Below are positions 38,276 to 45,149 of a stretch of DNA of 61,979 nt, in pieces. The position numbers were made by a program, and so were the translations under genes. The notes beneath the pieces are model-generated. The model searched no databases. It was not told the origin of the DNA and saw only the letters and a list, made by a program, of their open reading frames with translations. Source of the stretch: a virus; IMG/VR virus record IMGVR_UViG_3300027985_000277, positions 1 through 61,979 of that record. One strand, written 5' to 3'. Positions within the stretch are counted from its first letter, which is position 1. Each line of letters starts with the position of its first letter.

Positions 38276-38698
38276 TCACGAAACAAGGTTGTGCACGAAG
38301 GAAAAGCGCACTGCACTCACGTAGCGAACAGGCTTGACATTGCTGTTCTTCGTGTCTTGAGAATACCCTCCGTCTGCTGTCATACGACCAGAATTCGGAG
38401 GGTAATGATCCTCCAGTGCACTGAATACCATTTGCTTGATTCGATCTGAGGTCATTGCATTCGACGATACGCACTGGACAGTACACCACATCAGGTTCGG
38501 ATTATTCGCGCTCTCCGTGATGCCCTTGTCCAAAGGGTATTTCAGAGGCCCACCGAACGTGAGAATTACGTAGGATTTCAGGATTCCTGTCGGCCCCACC
38601 GTCACGTCATCATGGGTTTGTACGATGTCGCAATCCGGCACAGCCGCAGCAACTGTGTCCTTGATGTCCTGCAATGCAGGCATGTAGTCAACCATCAT
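38276..38698 (-). CDS. Tail terminator-like protein
   Basis: A 140-residue protein located between the head-tail connector genes and the tail tube genes, the normal place of the tail terminator. It starts MMVDYMPALQDIKDTV and has a beta-rich middle (SYVILTFGGPLKYPLD). Assignment rests on gene order. Confidence 0.6.
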   Translation of the reverse strand: MMVDYMPALQDIKDTVAAAVPDCDIVQTHDDVTVGPTGILKSYVILTFGGPLKYPLDKGITESANNPNLMWCTVQCVSSNAMTSDRIKQMVFSALEDHYPPNSGRMTADGGYSQDTKNSNVKPVRYVSAVRFSFVHNLVS

Positions 38699-39192
38699 TT
38701 ACCCCAAGATCGCTTAGTGAGAGCCCTGATTCCTGCCTTGAAGTACATCTTTGCAGCGTAGTAAGCAGGTTCGTAGGCGTTCATGGGCAACGTATATCCA
38801 GCAGGCCCGCCGTCTGCGGACTCAACGTATTTGTTGACGTTGTTGAAGCCCTCATTCTGGTAGCCGAAGTAATCCTCGTACCGCTTGATCCAGCCAAACC
38901 GGGCAGAACGGCTTACACGACCGCTGAGCCTCGACGCTCCACGGGTCGCGCTTCGTTCGTAATCCACACTATTAAGCATGTTCCCGGAGTCAACACGGCC
39001 TCCTGTGGGGCCCAGTCGCCCATCGTATCCTGTACCGCTGGTTTCGATGATATGCTGCATGGTTTCAGCGCCGACCTTGGCGGACTCCACTACAAGGTGC
39101 GCACCGAGGTTCGACAGCGTTTCGGAGTACGCTGTAGCCTTGCCGGTGAAGTTCTTACCACCCGTCATGCGCCATCGTGCCTTGGATGCCAT
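38695..39192 (-). CDS. HK97 gp10-like head-tail protein
   Basis: A 165-residue basic protein with TGRVDSGNMLNSV-like sequence (GGRVDSGNMLNSVDYERS) and YFGYQNEGF, features of the gp10/HK97 neck family in which a conserved helix-strand precedes an aromatic loop. It sits between connector and terminator genes. Confidence 0.7.
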   Translation of the reverse strand: MASKARWRMTGGKNFTGKATAYSETLSNLGAHLVVESAKVGAETMQHIIETSGTGYDGRLGPTGGRVDSGNMLNSVDYERSATRGASRLSGRVSRSARFGWIKRYEDYFGYQNEGFNNVNKYVESADGGPAGYTLPMNAYEPAYYAAKMYFKAGIRALTKRSWGK

Positions 39193-39193
39193 G

Positions 39194-39622
39194 TTACGCC
39201 TCCAGTTCGGCTGTCAGGGTCCGCTCAATCGCGTTGGCTGCGTCCACCACGCCCTTGGTTGTGCCGATCCAACCCACAGCGGCGGGCAAGAAGGCGTCGG
39301 TGATCGAAACCACCATGTCGGATGTGAAGTCAATACTTAGCACTTCATCGGTCATCGGCAACTGGAACTGGATGGTGGTGATCTGTTCCTGAGAGCCGGT
39401 GGCGTCTCGACTCAACGTGGTGCGAAGTGGCTGCATCCGTGCAGGCCCCGCGTAGGCAATGGACTTGCTATTCTCCACCGGCTGTGTGGTACCGTTGTCC
39501 ACAATCTGACGGGTGTAAATTTCTATGGTGCAGTTGTTCACCTTGGTTCCTCTCGGCACAAGCCCCGCCCGCCAACGACCAGTGAACAGCGCACGGTTCC
39601 TTACCAGGCCCACGGCGCACAC
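39194..39622 (-). CDS. Head-tail connector (stopper-like)
   Basis: A 142-residue protein read from GTG 39622, overlapping the previous gene. It is beta-rich (TIEIYTRQIVDNGTTQPV, ITTIQFQLPMTDEVL). The position after the gp6-like adaptor fits the stopper of actinobacteriophage necks. Confidence 0.65.
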   Translation of the reverse strand: MCAVGLVRNRALFTGRWRAGLVPRGTKVNNCTIEIYTRQIVDNGTTQPVENSKSIAYAGPARMQPLRTTLSRDATGSQEQITTIQFQLPMTDEVLSIDFTSDMVVSITDAFLPAAVGWIGTTKGVVDAANAIERTLTAELEA

Positions 39623-39966
39623 GCTTCAGGATATGTCGGAGTTGAGTCCTCTACGAACACTAGACTGAACGAGCTATCGGTATCGGCAGCAGCGTCAGCC
39701 CGATCCTGATCTGAGCGAAGCGTCTTGGCTCGAACCAGCAGCACTTGTGCCGCCCCGGTGACACCGTTCACCGACAGGTCGTCAGTGGTGACGATCTTGT
39801 AGAGCAGACTCTCGTCCACGGCAATGGTTTCCAGCGCCATCGCAGCCGCGAGGAATACCTTTCCTCCCGCAAGAGTCAAAAAAAGCTCAATGCTGCTATC
39901 CTCGAAGATTTGATCCGAGGAGTCCATGTCGGGAATCAGCAAACGCACACTGTCTAGGTCAGCCAT
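39601..39966 (-). CDS. Head-tail adaptor (gp6-like)
   Basis: A 121-residue helical protein opening with DLDSVRLLIPDMDSSDQIFE and continuing with AAAMALETIAVDESLLYK. This pattern (short LxxLIPD start, then a helix with AMALE) matches the head-completion adaptors of HK97-like phages. Confidence 0.75.
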   Translation of the reverse strand: MADLDSVRLLIPDMDSSDQIFEDSSIELFLTLAGGKVFLAAAMALETIAVDESLLYKIVTTDDLSVNGVTGAAQVLLVRAKTLRSDQDRADAAADTDSSFSLVFVEDSTPTYPEACAPWAW

Positions 39967-40059
39967 GAACCTATCATATCAGCCGAGAACCAAGTCAGGC
40001 GCGTTTCCGGAAGGCGACCGCACCGATGACCACTCCGCGACGACGAGTAGCCCCCAGAA

Positions 40060-40104
40060 CGCATCAAAGCGCCCCGTCCACTGCGGACGGGGCGCTTTGA
40101 TGCG
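40060..40104. terminator. 20-bp perfect hairpin, bidirectional terminator
   Basis: Bases 40060-40079 pair perfectly with 40085-40104 around the loop ACTGC; the stem contains AAAGCGCCCC/GGGGCGCTTT. It lies between the tailspike cassette and the connector genes, closing off the cassette on the left. There is no long U tract outside the stem, but AAA and TTT tracts within the stem make it usable in both directions. Confidence 0.7.
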
Positions 40105-40145
40105 TCTGGTGATGGGTCAGGTGTCCCTATACCGGGACGAAAGGG

Positions 40146-41087
40146 TCAGGCGGGGAAGATCGTGCCGCCGACCGTGCGCGTGTATGCGGACTGTTCGCCG
40201 GTGTAGGCGGTGTAGTTGGGCTCGATCACGAGGCCCGCTATCGCCATGTCTGCAATGTCGGTGTTGTCGCAGTAGACCCTGCCGCCGTTATTGGCGCCGC
40301 CGAGGTTGTTGTGCATGTAGACGCCACGCCCCACGTTGGTGATCTTGATGGCCCAGTTGTCGGTGACGTGAGCGGTCAGGATGTAGTTGTGCGTCGCATA
40401 CACCTTTCCGGACGAGAGGATTCCGTTTGCCCCGTTCGCCTCAATCCAGTTGCCCCGGATCTTCACTGGAGAGAGGACCGCCGCATCCACGGAGATGCCG
40501 TTTCCGGTGTTGTTCTGGATAGTGGAGTCGAGCACGCTCATGCCGGACGAGTAGCCTGTCGAGCCGGGCTCCACATGCACGCCATCCCCCGTGTTCAGTT
40601 CGCTCAGCGAGTCCCGCACGATGGTGGCGTTGCACGACAGCGCACGGATTCCGTGCCCGCCGCAGTATCGCGCGGTGAGTCCGTCCAGTCGGGCAGCTTG
40701 GCATCCGTCGAGGTAGAACCCGTCACCCGTGGCGCCGGATACCCACACGTTGTCGAAGGAGACGCCCGGGGTGTTGAGGTGGGAGCCGTAGAATCCGCGC
40801 GCGGCGACACCGGCACAGTCGATGCGCAGGTTCGCGAGCCGCAGGACGGCCGTGTTCGACGCCGCCACGAGCGGCTTCCCGGCCAGCCCGGGGCCAGCCT
40901 TGATGGTGGCCCCGGAGAAGTCATAGAAGCCGCTGGCGAGGGTGATCGTGTCGTTGACTAGATAGGTCGCGCCGGAGGCCGTGACGATACCGCCAGAGGT
41001 GAGGGATGCTCGAAGTTCGGCAGTATCGTCCACTACCCCGTTGCCGATTGCGGTCATGCCGCCGAGCCGGGGAGGGTAGTGGGCCAC
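40146..41087 (-). CDS. Beta-helix tailspike, possible depolymerase
   Basis: A 313-residue protein with the repeat pattern of a right-handed parallel beta-helix (TGDGFYLDGCQAARLDGLTA, TGDGVHVEPGSTG, NTGNGISVDAAV). The start VDDTAELRASL is the usual entry to pectate-lyase-like tailspikes. It would bind or cut host surface polysaccharide. It lies among head genes, not with the tail genes, inside a cassette bounded by terminators. Its sequence is GC-rich. Confidence 0.78.
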   Translation of the reverse strand: MAHYPPRLGGMTAIGNGVVDDTAELRASLTSGGIVTASGATYLVNDTITLASGFYDFSGATIKAGPGLAGKPLVAASNTAVLRLANLRIDCAGVAARGFYGSHLNTPGVSFDNVWVSGATGDGFYLDGCQAARLDGLTARYCGGHGIRALSCNATIVRDSLSELNTGDGVHVEPGSTGYSSGMSVLDSTIQNNTGNGISVDAAVLSPVKIRGNWIEANGANGILSSGKVYATHNYILTAHVTDNWAIKITNVGRGVYMHNNLGGANNGGRVYCDNTDIADMAIAGLVIEPNYTAYTGEQSAYTRTVGGTIFPA

Positions 41088-41752
41088 GCCTCGGGGGTTG
41101 ACCAGGACACTGCGAAAGTCACCACATCATTTGCGGCCCAGTTGCCTGCCATACCTCGCGTTTCGAGGCTCGCCAAAGACGACATATTGCCGAGCACGCC
41201 AACAGATCCAGCGGTGGAGCAGTAGCACGCCCCCCGGACGACGTATCGCTCCGGCTTGAACCCGGTAGTGGTCGCGTAGACCGTGAGTGGGGCCACGCGG
41301 ATGCCGGAGGTTGCGGCACGGAGGATCTTTCCCCGCATCTCTACCACGCCATTCACGCGCCGCAGCTCCAAGTACTCGGTTCCACCGATCGTCCAGTCCG
41401 ATCCGACGCTTGCCGCGATGTTGCGCCAGCCGGTGTCACCGTCGAGTACCTTCCAGTTCGCGCTCGTGGTGCCAGTGCTGATCCACAGGCGGGCGCCGAG
41501 GGTCTGCGCCGTGTCTGCGTAGACCTGCCCTAGAGCCGTGGGGGTGACGACCCCGACCGGTGAACCCGATCCGCGGCGGTGGTTGGACAGTGCTGCATAG
41601 GTGGACGAAAGGGCCGCCGAAGTGGCACTGTTGGGATCAGTAACAATTGATGCAACCCCGGCATCGGACGCGTCCCCCCGGTAAGGCTGATTCGTATCGG
41701 GGTCGATGAGAACAACCCCACCCAAGATGCCTGCGCCGAAATTTCCAGCCAT
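41054..41752 (-). CDS. Tail fibre-like protein
   Basis: A 232-residue protein from ATG 41752, overlapping the tailspike gene by 34 bases. It starts AGNFGAGILGGVVLIDPDTN, a motif repeated in the small gene upstream. Its central part has GARLWISTGTTSANWKVLDG, a chain-fold pattern frequent in fibre proteins. Possibly the anchor for the tailspike. Confidence 0.65.
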   Translation of the reverse strand: MAGNFGAGILGGVVLIDPDTNQPYRGDASDAGVASIVTDPNSATSAALSSTYAALSNHRRGSGSPVGVVTPTALGQVYADTAQTLGARLWISTGTTSANWKVLDGDTGWRNIAASVGSDWTIGGTEYLELRRVNGVVEMRGKILRAATSGIRVAPLTVYATTTGFKPERYVVRGACYCSTAGSVGVLGNMSSLASLETRGMAGNWAANDVVTFAVSWSTPEAWPTTLPGSAA

Positions 41753-41754
41753 GT

Positions 41755-41925
41755 TCAACCGATCTTGTAGAAGTCTTTAGTATCAGGATCAATTAGAACA
41801 ACACCCCCAAGAATTCCGGGGCCGTTGTTTTCCAGCGCATCAAGTGCGTCATGTAGAGCCGAATAAGGCTGCCCTGTAGCAGGGTCTATGAGCACAACTG
41901 CACCGACGATATCCATGACTACCAT
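41755..41925 (-). CDS. Small protein with duplicated VVLIDP motif
   Basis: A 56-residue frame (ATG 41925 or 41916). It has two copies of one motif: GAVVLIDPATGQPYSA and GILGGVVLIDPDTKDFY. The second matches the start of the next gene. The motif may be an attachment segment shared by fibre proteins. Confidence 0.6.
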   Translation of the reverse strand: MVVMDIVGAVVLIDPATGQPYSALHDALDALENNGPGILGGVVLIDPDTKDFYKIG

Positions 41926-41940
41926 TTTACAGCAACAAGA

Positions 41941-41966
41941 AACCCCGGGCGACCATGCCCGGGGTT
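41941..41966. terminator. Terminator hairpin between tRNAs and tailspike cassette
   Basis: AACCCCGGGC (41941-41950) pairs with GCCCGGGGTT (41957-41966) around GACCAT. On the minus strand it is followed by TCTTGTTG. It ends transcription coming from the tRNA cluster and closes the right side of the tailspike cassette. Confidence 0.7.
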
Positions 41967-42040
41967 CTCGGGAAACAGGGGGAAGGAGGCAACCCCGTTT
42001 CCTGCAACTACGTCTCAGTTTAGCAGATTTTCACTCTGCG

Positions 42041-42124
42041 TGCGCCGGATGAGATTCGAACTCATACGCCCTCTCGGGCAACCGATTTTGAGTCGGTCGC
42101 GTCTACCAATTTCGCCACAAGCGC
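42041..42124 (-). tRNA. tRNA-Leu (CAA)
   Basis: An 84-base class II tRNA: D-arm GGCGAAATTGGTAGACGC, anticodon stem ACCGA/TCGGT with loop CTCAAAA (anticodon CAA), long variable arm GCCCGAGAGGGC, and T-arm ATGAG-TTCGAAT-CTCAT. The acceptor GCGCTTG/CCGGCGC has one mismatch. CCA is not encoded. Confidence 0.88.
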
Positions 42125-42293
42125 CCGGCCCGCCAAGTCCACTTGGACTATTGCCACGAGTGCACTCAATGTGGACAATAGCAGGGGGATCGAACCCCAC
42201 GGGAAAACTACGAAGCCAGACCCCTTGAGTGGGAACCAGACGGGGGCCCACCCGTTGCTCACGCCGTCCCCCGAGAGAGGGTAAGGCTTCGCG
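42125..42293 (-). ncRNA. Structured tRNA-like remnant between tRNA-Met and tRNA-Leu
   Basis: No tRNA can be completed here, yet the segment contains a T-arm-like GGGG-TTCGATC-CCCC and nested helices: 42211-42217 with 42285-42291 (7 pairs), enclosing 42241-42246 with 42268-42273 (6 pairs). A further 10-pair hairpin follows (CTATTG, CCAC with GTGG, CAATAG; about 42149-42181). It is probably a decayed tRNA or a small structured RNA processed with its neighbours. Confidence 0.4.
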
Positions 42294-42364
42294 TAGCTCG
42301 ACCGGGACTCGAACCCGGAGCGCAGGGTTATGAGCCCAGCATGTTTCCGTTACACCATCCAGCT
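42294..42364 (-). tRNA. tRNA-Met (CAT)
   Basis: A 71-base cloverleaf with acceptor AGCTGGA/TCGAGCT (one G-G mismatch), D-stem GTGT/ACAT, anticodon loop CTCATAA (CAT) on a stem with one T-T mismatch, and a perfect T-arm CCGGG-TTCGAGT-CCCGG. No CCA is encoded. CAT could also be an isoleucine tRNA after lysidine modification, or an initiator. Confidence 0.75.
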
Positions 42365-42371
42365 AAAACAG

Positions 42372-42455
42372 GAGCGGGGGTTGGACTCGAACCAACGACT
42401 ATTGCTCTCCGGTTTGAAGGGTGCCCGCACGCTCTGCCCGCTGAGCTACCCCGCT
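42372..42455 (-). tRNA. tRNA-like gene with abnormal anticodon region
   Basis: Acceptor AGCGGGG/CCCCGCT, D-arm GCTC-AGCGGGCA-GAGC and T-arm GTTGG-TTCGAGT-CCAAC are all perfect. The 34 bases between D-arm and T-arm allow no normal anticodon stem; the best is CGG/CCG with a 12-base loop GCACCCTTCAAA. The segment CTTCAAA would give anticodon TCA. It is either a broken tRNA, a class II tRNA I cannot fold by eye, or an interrupted one. No amino acid is assigned. Confidence 0.6.
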
Positions 42456-42461
42456 CCTGCG

Positions 42462-42534
42462 TCCGGATGGAGAGATTCGAACTCCCGACTCCTTGGCCCC
42501 AAACCAAGTCGCATAGCCGCTTGCGTACATCCAG
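42462..42534 (-). tRNA. tRNA-Pro (TGG)
   Basis: A 73-base cloverleaf: acceptor CTGGATG/CATCCGG, D-stem CGC/GCG, anticodon stem CTTGG/CCAAG with loop TTTGGGG (anticodon TGG), T-arm GGGAG-TTCGAAT-CTCTC with a G-U pair, discriminator A. It is the first tRNA of the minus-strand cluster, behind its own promoter. Confidence 0.85.
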
Positions 42535-42592
42535 TGTCTCATACCGGCGCATTACCGGGCCTGTGCCGTGCAGTTCGTTTGAGGTTGCTACA

Positions 42593-42622
42593 AGCATAGC
42601 AAAGCCCCCGAGAACTTGTCAA
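42593..42622 (-). promoter_or_regulatory. tRNA operon promoter, TTGACA-N18-TATGCT
   Basis: On the minus strand TTGACA (42617-42622) and TATGCT (42593-42598) are 18 bases apart and point toward the tRNA-Pro start at 42534. The -35 box lies inside the loop of the capsid terminator, so polymerases from the head operon stop and new ones start at almost the same place. Confidence 0.65.
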
Positions 42623-42630
42623 GGGGGCTT
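42601..42630 (-). terminator. Terminator after major capsid gene
   Basis: On the minus strand AAGCCCCC pairs with GGGGGCTT around TTGACAAGTTCTC, followed by TTGC. It lies 20 bases after the stop of the capsid gene, as often seen for highly expressed capsid genes. Confidence 0.75.
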
Positions 42631-42649
42631 CACCAACTAGAAGGGAGGC

Positions 42650-43786
42650 TTACGAACCAGCGCCCGAAGAGTTGACGATGTTCACGCCGCCGTCGTAGAC
42701 GAGGCCACCGCCGAACTGGCGAAGCTTGAGGGTGATGCTGTCGTTGGCGAAGGAGCCCTCGAACGGGGACGCCTGCCCACCACCGACGTAGTTACCGGTC
42801 AGGTTCTCAACGAACAACTGCGGTGTCTGGTAGCCGCGAAGCTCCAGCCGGTTCACAGTCGGACGCCGTGTGGCACCCGGCTTCGGCAGCAGCTTCCACG
42901 CCGCACCCGAAATCCAATCGGTCTCAATCGGAGTGATGTTCGCCAGCGGGTTGTACCCGTTACCGATCACGTACGACCACTTGGGATCGGAACTCTTATC
43001 GAAACCAACCAGGGTCTGGTTCAGGATGAAGTTGGCGTACATGCCCTGACCCGGAGCCACCAGCAGGTTGTACCCACCATTGACCATGACCTTGCGACCA
43101 TTCACGGTGCGCTCGGAGAGTTCGATCTGTGCCCTGATCAGCGCGTCACGACTCAGCGGAGCATTGGCCGGAATCGTAGCACCGGTCGGCACAGAGCCAC
43201 CAGCCAGAGCAATACCAGCCGCCATGAGCGGAGTCATAACCTCGGACTCCTCAGTGTCCAGAGCCGCTTCCTGCATCATGCGGGGAAGCTGATCGATGAC
43301 ACCCATGCCGTCGTTGATCCGAGACTCCAGCGTCCAGTCGGTCTTGAAACCCTTCTTCGTGACCTTACCGCTCTGATCGCTCAGCGCAGTGACGTACACG
43401 TACGGGTAGTTACTACCCTCGGGGATAACCGGGGCCTCGCCGTGGACGCCCAGCACATTGGACTTGCCGTGGCCGTCTGTATTGTCCCACACGAGGTCGT
43501 ACCAGATGGCAGGCTTGAAGTCAGACACCTGGGCCGTACCGGCAATCTGCGTCCAGACACGGGGAGCCTCATCATACTGGGGCAGGAAGTTCATCGTGGT
43601 CAGATGAGCAAGGCTGAAGATCGCATCGGAAGTGGTCAGCGCCTCTTCCAACTTAGCCGTAGCAACCTTGTTGCCGCTCAGGTGAGCGTCCATCAGTTCC
43701 TTGACAGCCTTCAGCTTCCCGGGAGTAACCGAGGGATGAACCTTCAGCCGACCGTCAGCGGTGATCGGGTTCTTGTAGGTCTTCAT
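42650..43786 (-). CDS. Major capsid protein (HK97 fold)
   Basis: A 378-residue protein in the standard place after the protease/scaffold and decoration genes. It has the N-terminal helix region (KVHPSVTPGKLKAVKELM), an E-loop-like stretch (VTKKGFKTDWTLESRINDGM) and a C-terminal beta-rich end. It forms the capsid shell; cleavage by the upstream protease is likely. Confidence 0.85.
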   Translation of the reverse strand: MKTYKNPITADGRLKVHPSVTPGKLKAVKELMDAHLSGNKVATAKLEEALTTSDAIFSLAHLTTMNFLPQYDEAPRVWTQIAGTAQVSDFKPAIWYDLVWDNTDGHGKSNVLGVHGEAPVIPEGSNYPYVYVTALSDQSGKVTKKGFKTDWTLESRINDGMGVIDQLPRMMQEAALDTEESEVMTPLMAAGIALAGGSVPTGATIPANAPLSRDALIRAQIELSERTVNGRKVMVNGGYNLLVAPGQGMYANFILNQTLVGFDKSSDPKWSYVIGNGYNPLANITPIETDWISGAAWKLLPKPGATRRPTVNRLELRGYQTPQLFVENLTGNYVGGGQASPFEGSFANDSITLKLRQFGGGLVYDGGVNIVNSSGAGS

Positions 43787-43792
43787 TGTGCG

Positions 43793-44203
43793 TTAGGCTC
43801 CAATCCGAACAGCCGCACGACCGGCTTCCTTGCGGTAATCCCGAGGGTAGTCTGTGTACCCGTAGTGGGTGTTGTCTGTGGAAGTCAGGGTCAACGCGCC
43901 ACCAGAGGTGATGAAAACCTCAACGCCATTTCCTGTTCCGGTCGTAGCCCCAGTAACAGCGAACTCGAAGGTTCCATCGAATGCCACAGTGGCCTTACCA
44001 GCCGCATTACCGACGCCGCCGATGGTGTAGGTGATGACCGTGCCATCGGAGAGTGTCTTGGTGGCGGTAGCTGTGGGCTCTGCTGTCAGAGTCACAGCGG
44101 GCCTGCCGTCCGCAATCAGCGGCACACCCGAACCAGTGCCAGCAGTAACCGTGGCTTCGCGGTTCTTGCTCTGGGTCTCAGCGAAAATCTTGTTGGTCGC
44201 CAT
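43793..44203 (-). CDS. Head decoration-like protein
   Basis: A 136-residue Thr/Gly/Ala-rich beta protein (VPLIADGRPAVTLTAEPTAT) directly before the capsid gene. Position and composition fit capsid decoration or stabilisation proteins. The C-terminus YGYTDYPRDYRKEAGRAAV is not typical of any family I recognise. Confidence 0.65.
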   Translation of the reverse strand: MATNKIFAETQSKNREATVTAGTGSGVPLIADGRPAVTLTAEPTATATKTLSDGTVITYTIGGVGNAAGKATVAFDGTFEFAVTGATTGTGNGVEVFITSGGALTLTSTDNTHYGYTDYPRDYRKEAGRAAVRIGA

Positions 44204-44205
44204 GA

Positions 44206-45135
44206 TTAGTTACCCCATCCACCGACCACGTAGGCATCGCCCTTGAGGTCGTCCTCTGTGATCTTGCCCTTGGGGGCATCTTCCTGCGTCTTGATGGACT
44301 CTGTGATGTCCTTAATGTAGGTCTGCTCCGCAGCGATGGCGTCCTCAACCTTGGCTCCACCCTTGACCGACTCCATGACCTTGGCCCGAGCGGTCTTCGG
44401 AAGCTTCGCCTCAACAACGGCCTCAACAACGGCAGCCATGTCGGGCTCCGCCTTCTCCGGCTCTGTCGCAGGCTTAGGAGCGAGGGCTTCCTTAAGCTCT
44501 GTGAACGAAGGTGCAATGGCCTTAGCCAGGGCCTCCGCGAGAGCCTGAATTTCCTCCGGCGTCATGCCGTTGTCCTTTCCGTGTTCATTACTGGAATCCA
44601 TTTTATCACGAACAATGCCTTTGTAGGATTCTTGAAGGGCCATTAGTTTTCCGCCAGCCCCCGCAACCGTCACGACATCCACTGTGTTAAGTGGGTCCGG
44701 GATGAATCCTTCGATAATGGGGAGTCCTGCTTCAGTAAGTTGATCCCCCCAACCGTAAGCGTTGATACTCATGCCGAGGATTTCGTGAAACTGCTCTACG
44801 AAAGGAGACCACTGAGTTCCGAACTCGACATCGGCTTCCAGCCCAGCCGGGATCGACTCTGTGGCAGCAACGAACTCCGGCTCAGTGACGATGGCCCCCA
44901 TGAGAGTCGTGATCGATCCAGACGGGTGCTCGAAGGATGCGTCAAAGCCCTGATGATCCGCGTTGATCTTCGTGCCAACTGGAAAAGCAGCAGGGCCTGT
45001 GTCTCGAAGCGCTGCTTCCGTATAGAAGCCACTCGACCCCGCACCGACCTGCACAATGCGAGCACGCCAACGGTTTTTACCAGTTACCTTGCCGAGAGAG
45101 AAACCCGATTCTCGAAGAGAGCGCTTTGTAGGCAT
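44206..45135 (-). CDS. Capsid maturation protease fused to scaffold
   Basis: A 309-residue protein. The first 170 residues resemble phage prohead proteases (NADHQGFDASFEHPSGSI, His and Ser as candidate catalytic residues; LGMSINAYGWG). The rest is a charged coiled coil (EIQALAEALAKAIAPSFTEL, EPEKAEPDMAAVVEAVVEA) like a scaffolding domain. Fusion of both functions is common in this phage group. Confidence 0.75.
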   Translation of the reverse strand: MPTKRSLRESGFSLGKVTGKNRWRARIVQVGAGSSGFYTEAALRDTGPAAFPVGTKINADHQGFDASFEHPSGSITTLMGAIVTEPEFVAATESIPAGLEADVEFGTQWSPFVEQFHEILGMSINAYGWGDQLTEAGLPIIEGFIPDPLNTVDVVTVAGAGGKLMALQESYKGIVRDKMDSSNEHGKDNGMTPEEIQALAEALAKAIAPSFTELKEALAPKPATEPEKAEPDMAAVVEAVVEAKLPKTARAKVMESVKGGAKVEDAIAAEQTYIKDITESIKTQEDAPKGKITEDDLKGDAYVVGGWGN

Positions 45136-45149
45136 GGTCCTATTCTACC

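Noticed and set aside
42125-42293. A fifth functional tRNA on the minus strand
   Set aside because: A T-arm is visible, but the seven bases after it find no partner upstream; the pairing partner lies downstream instead.
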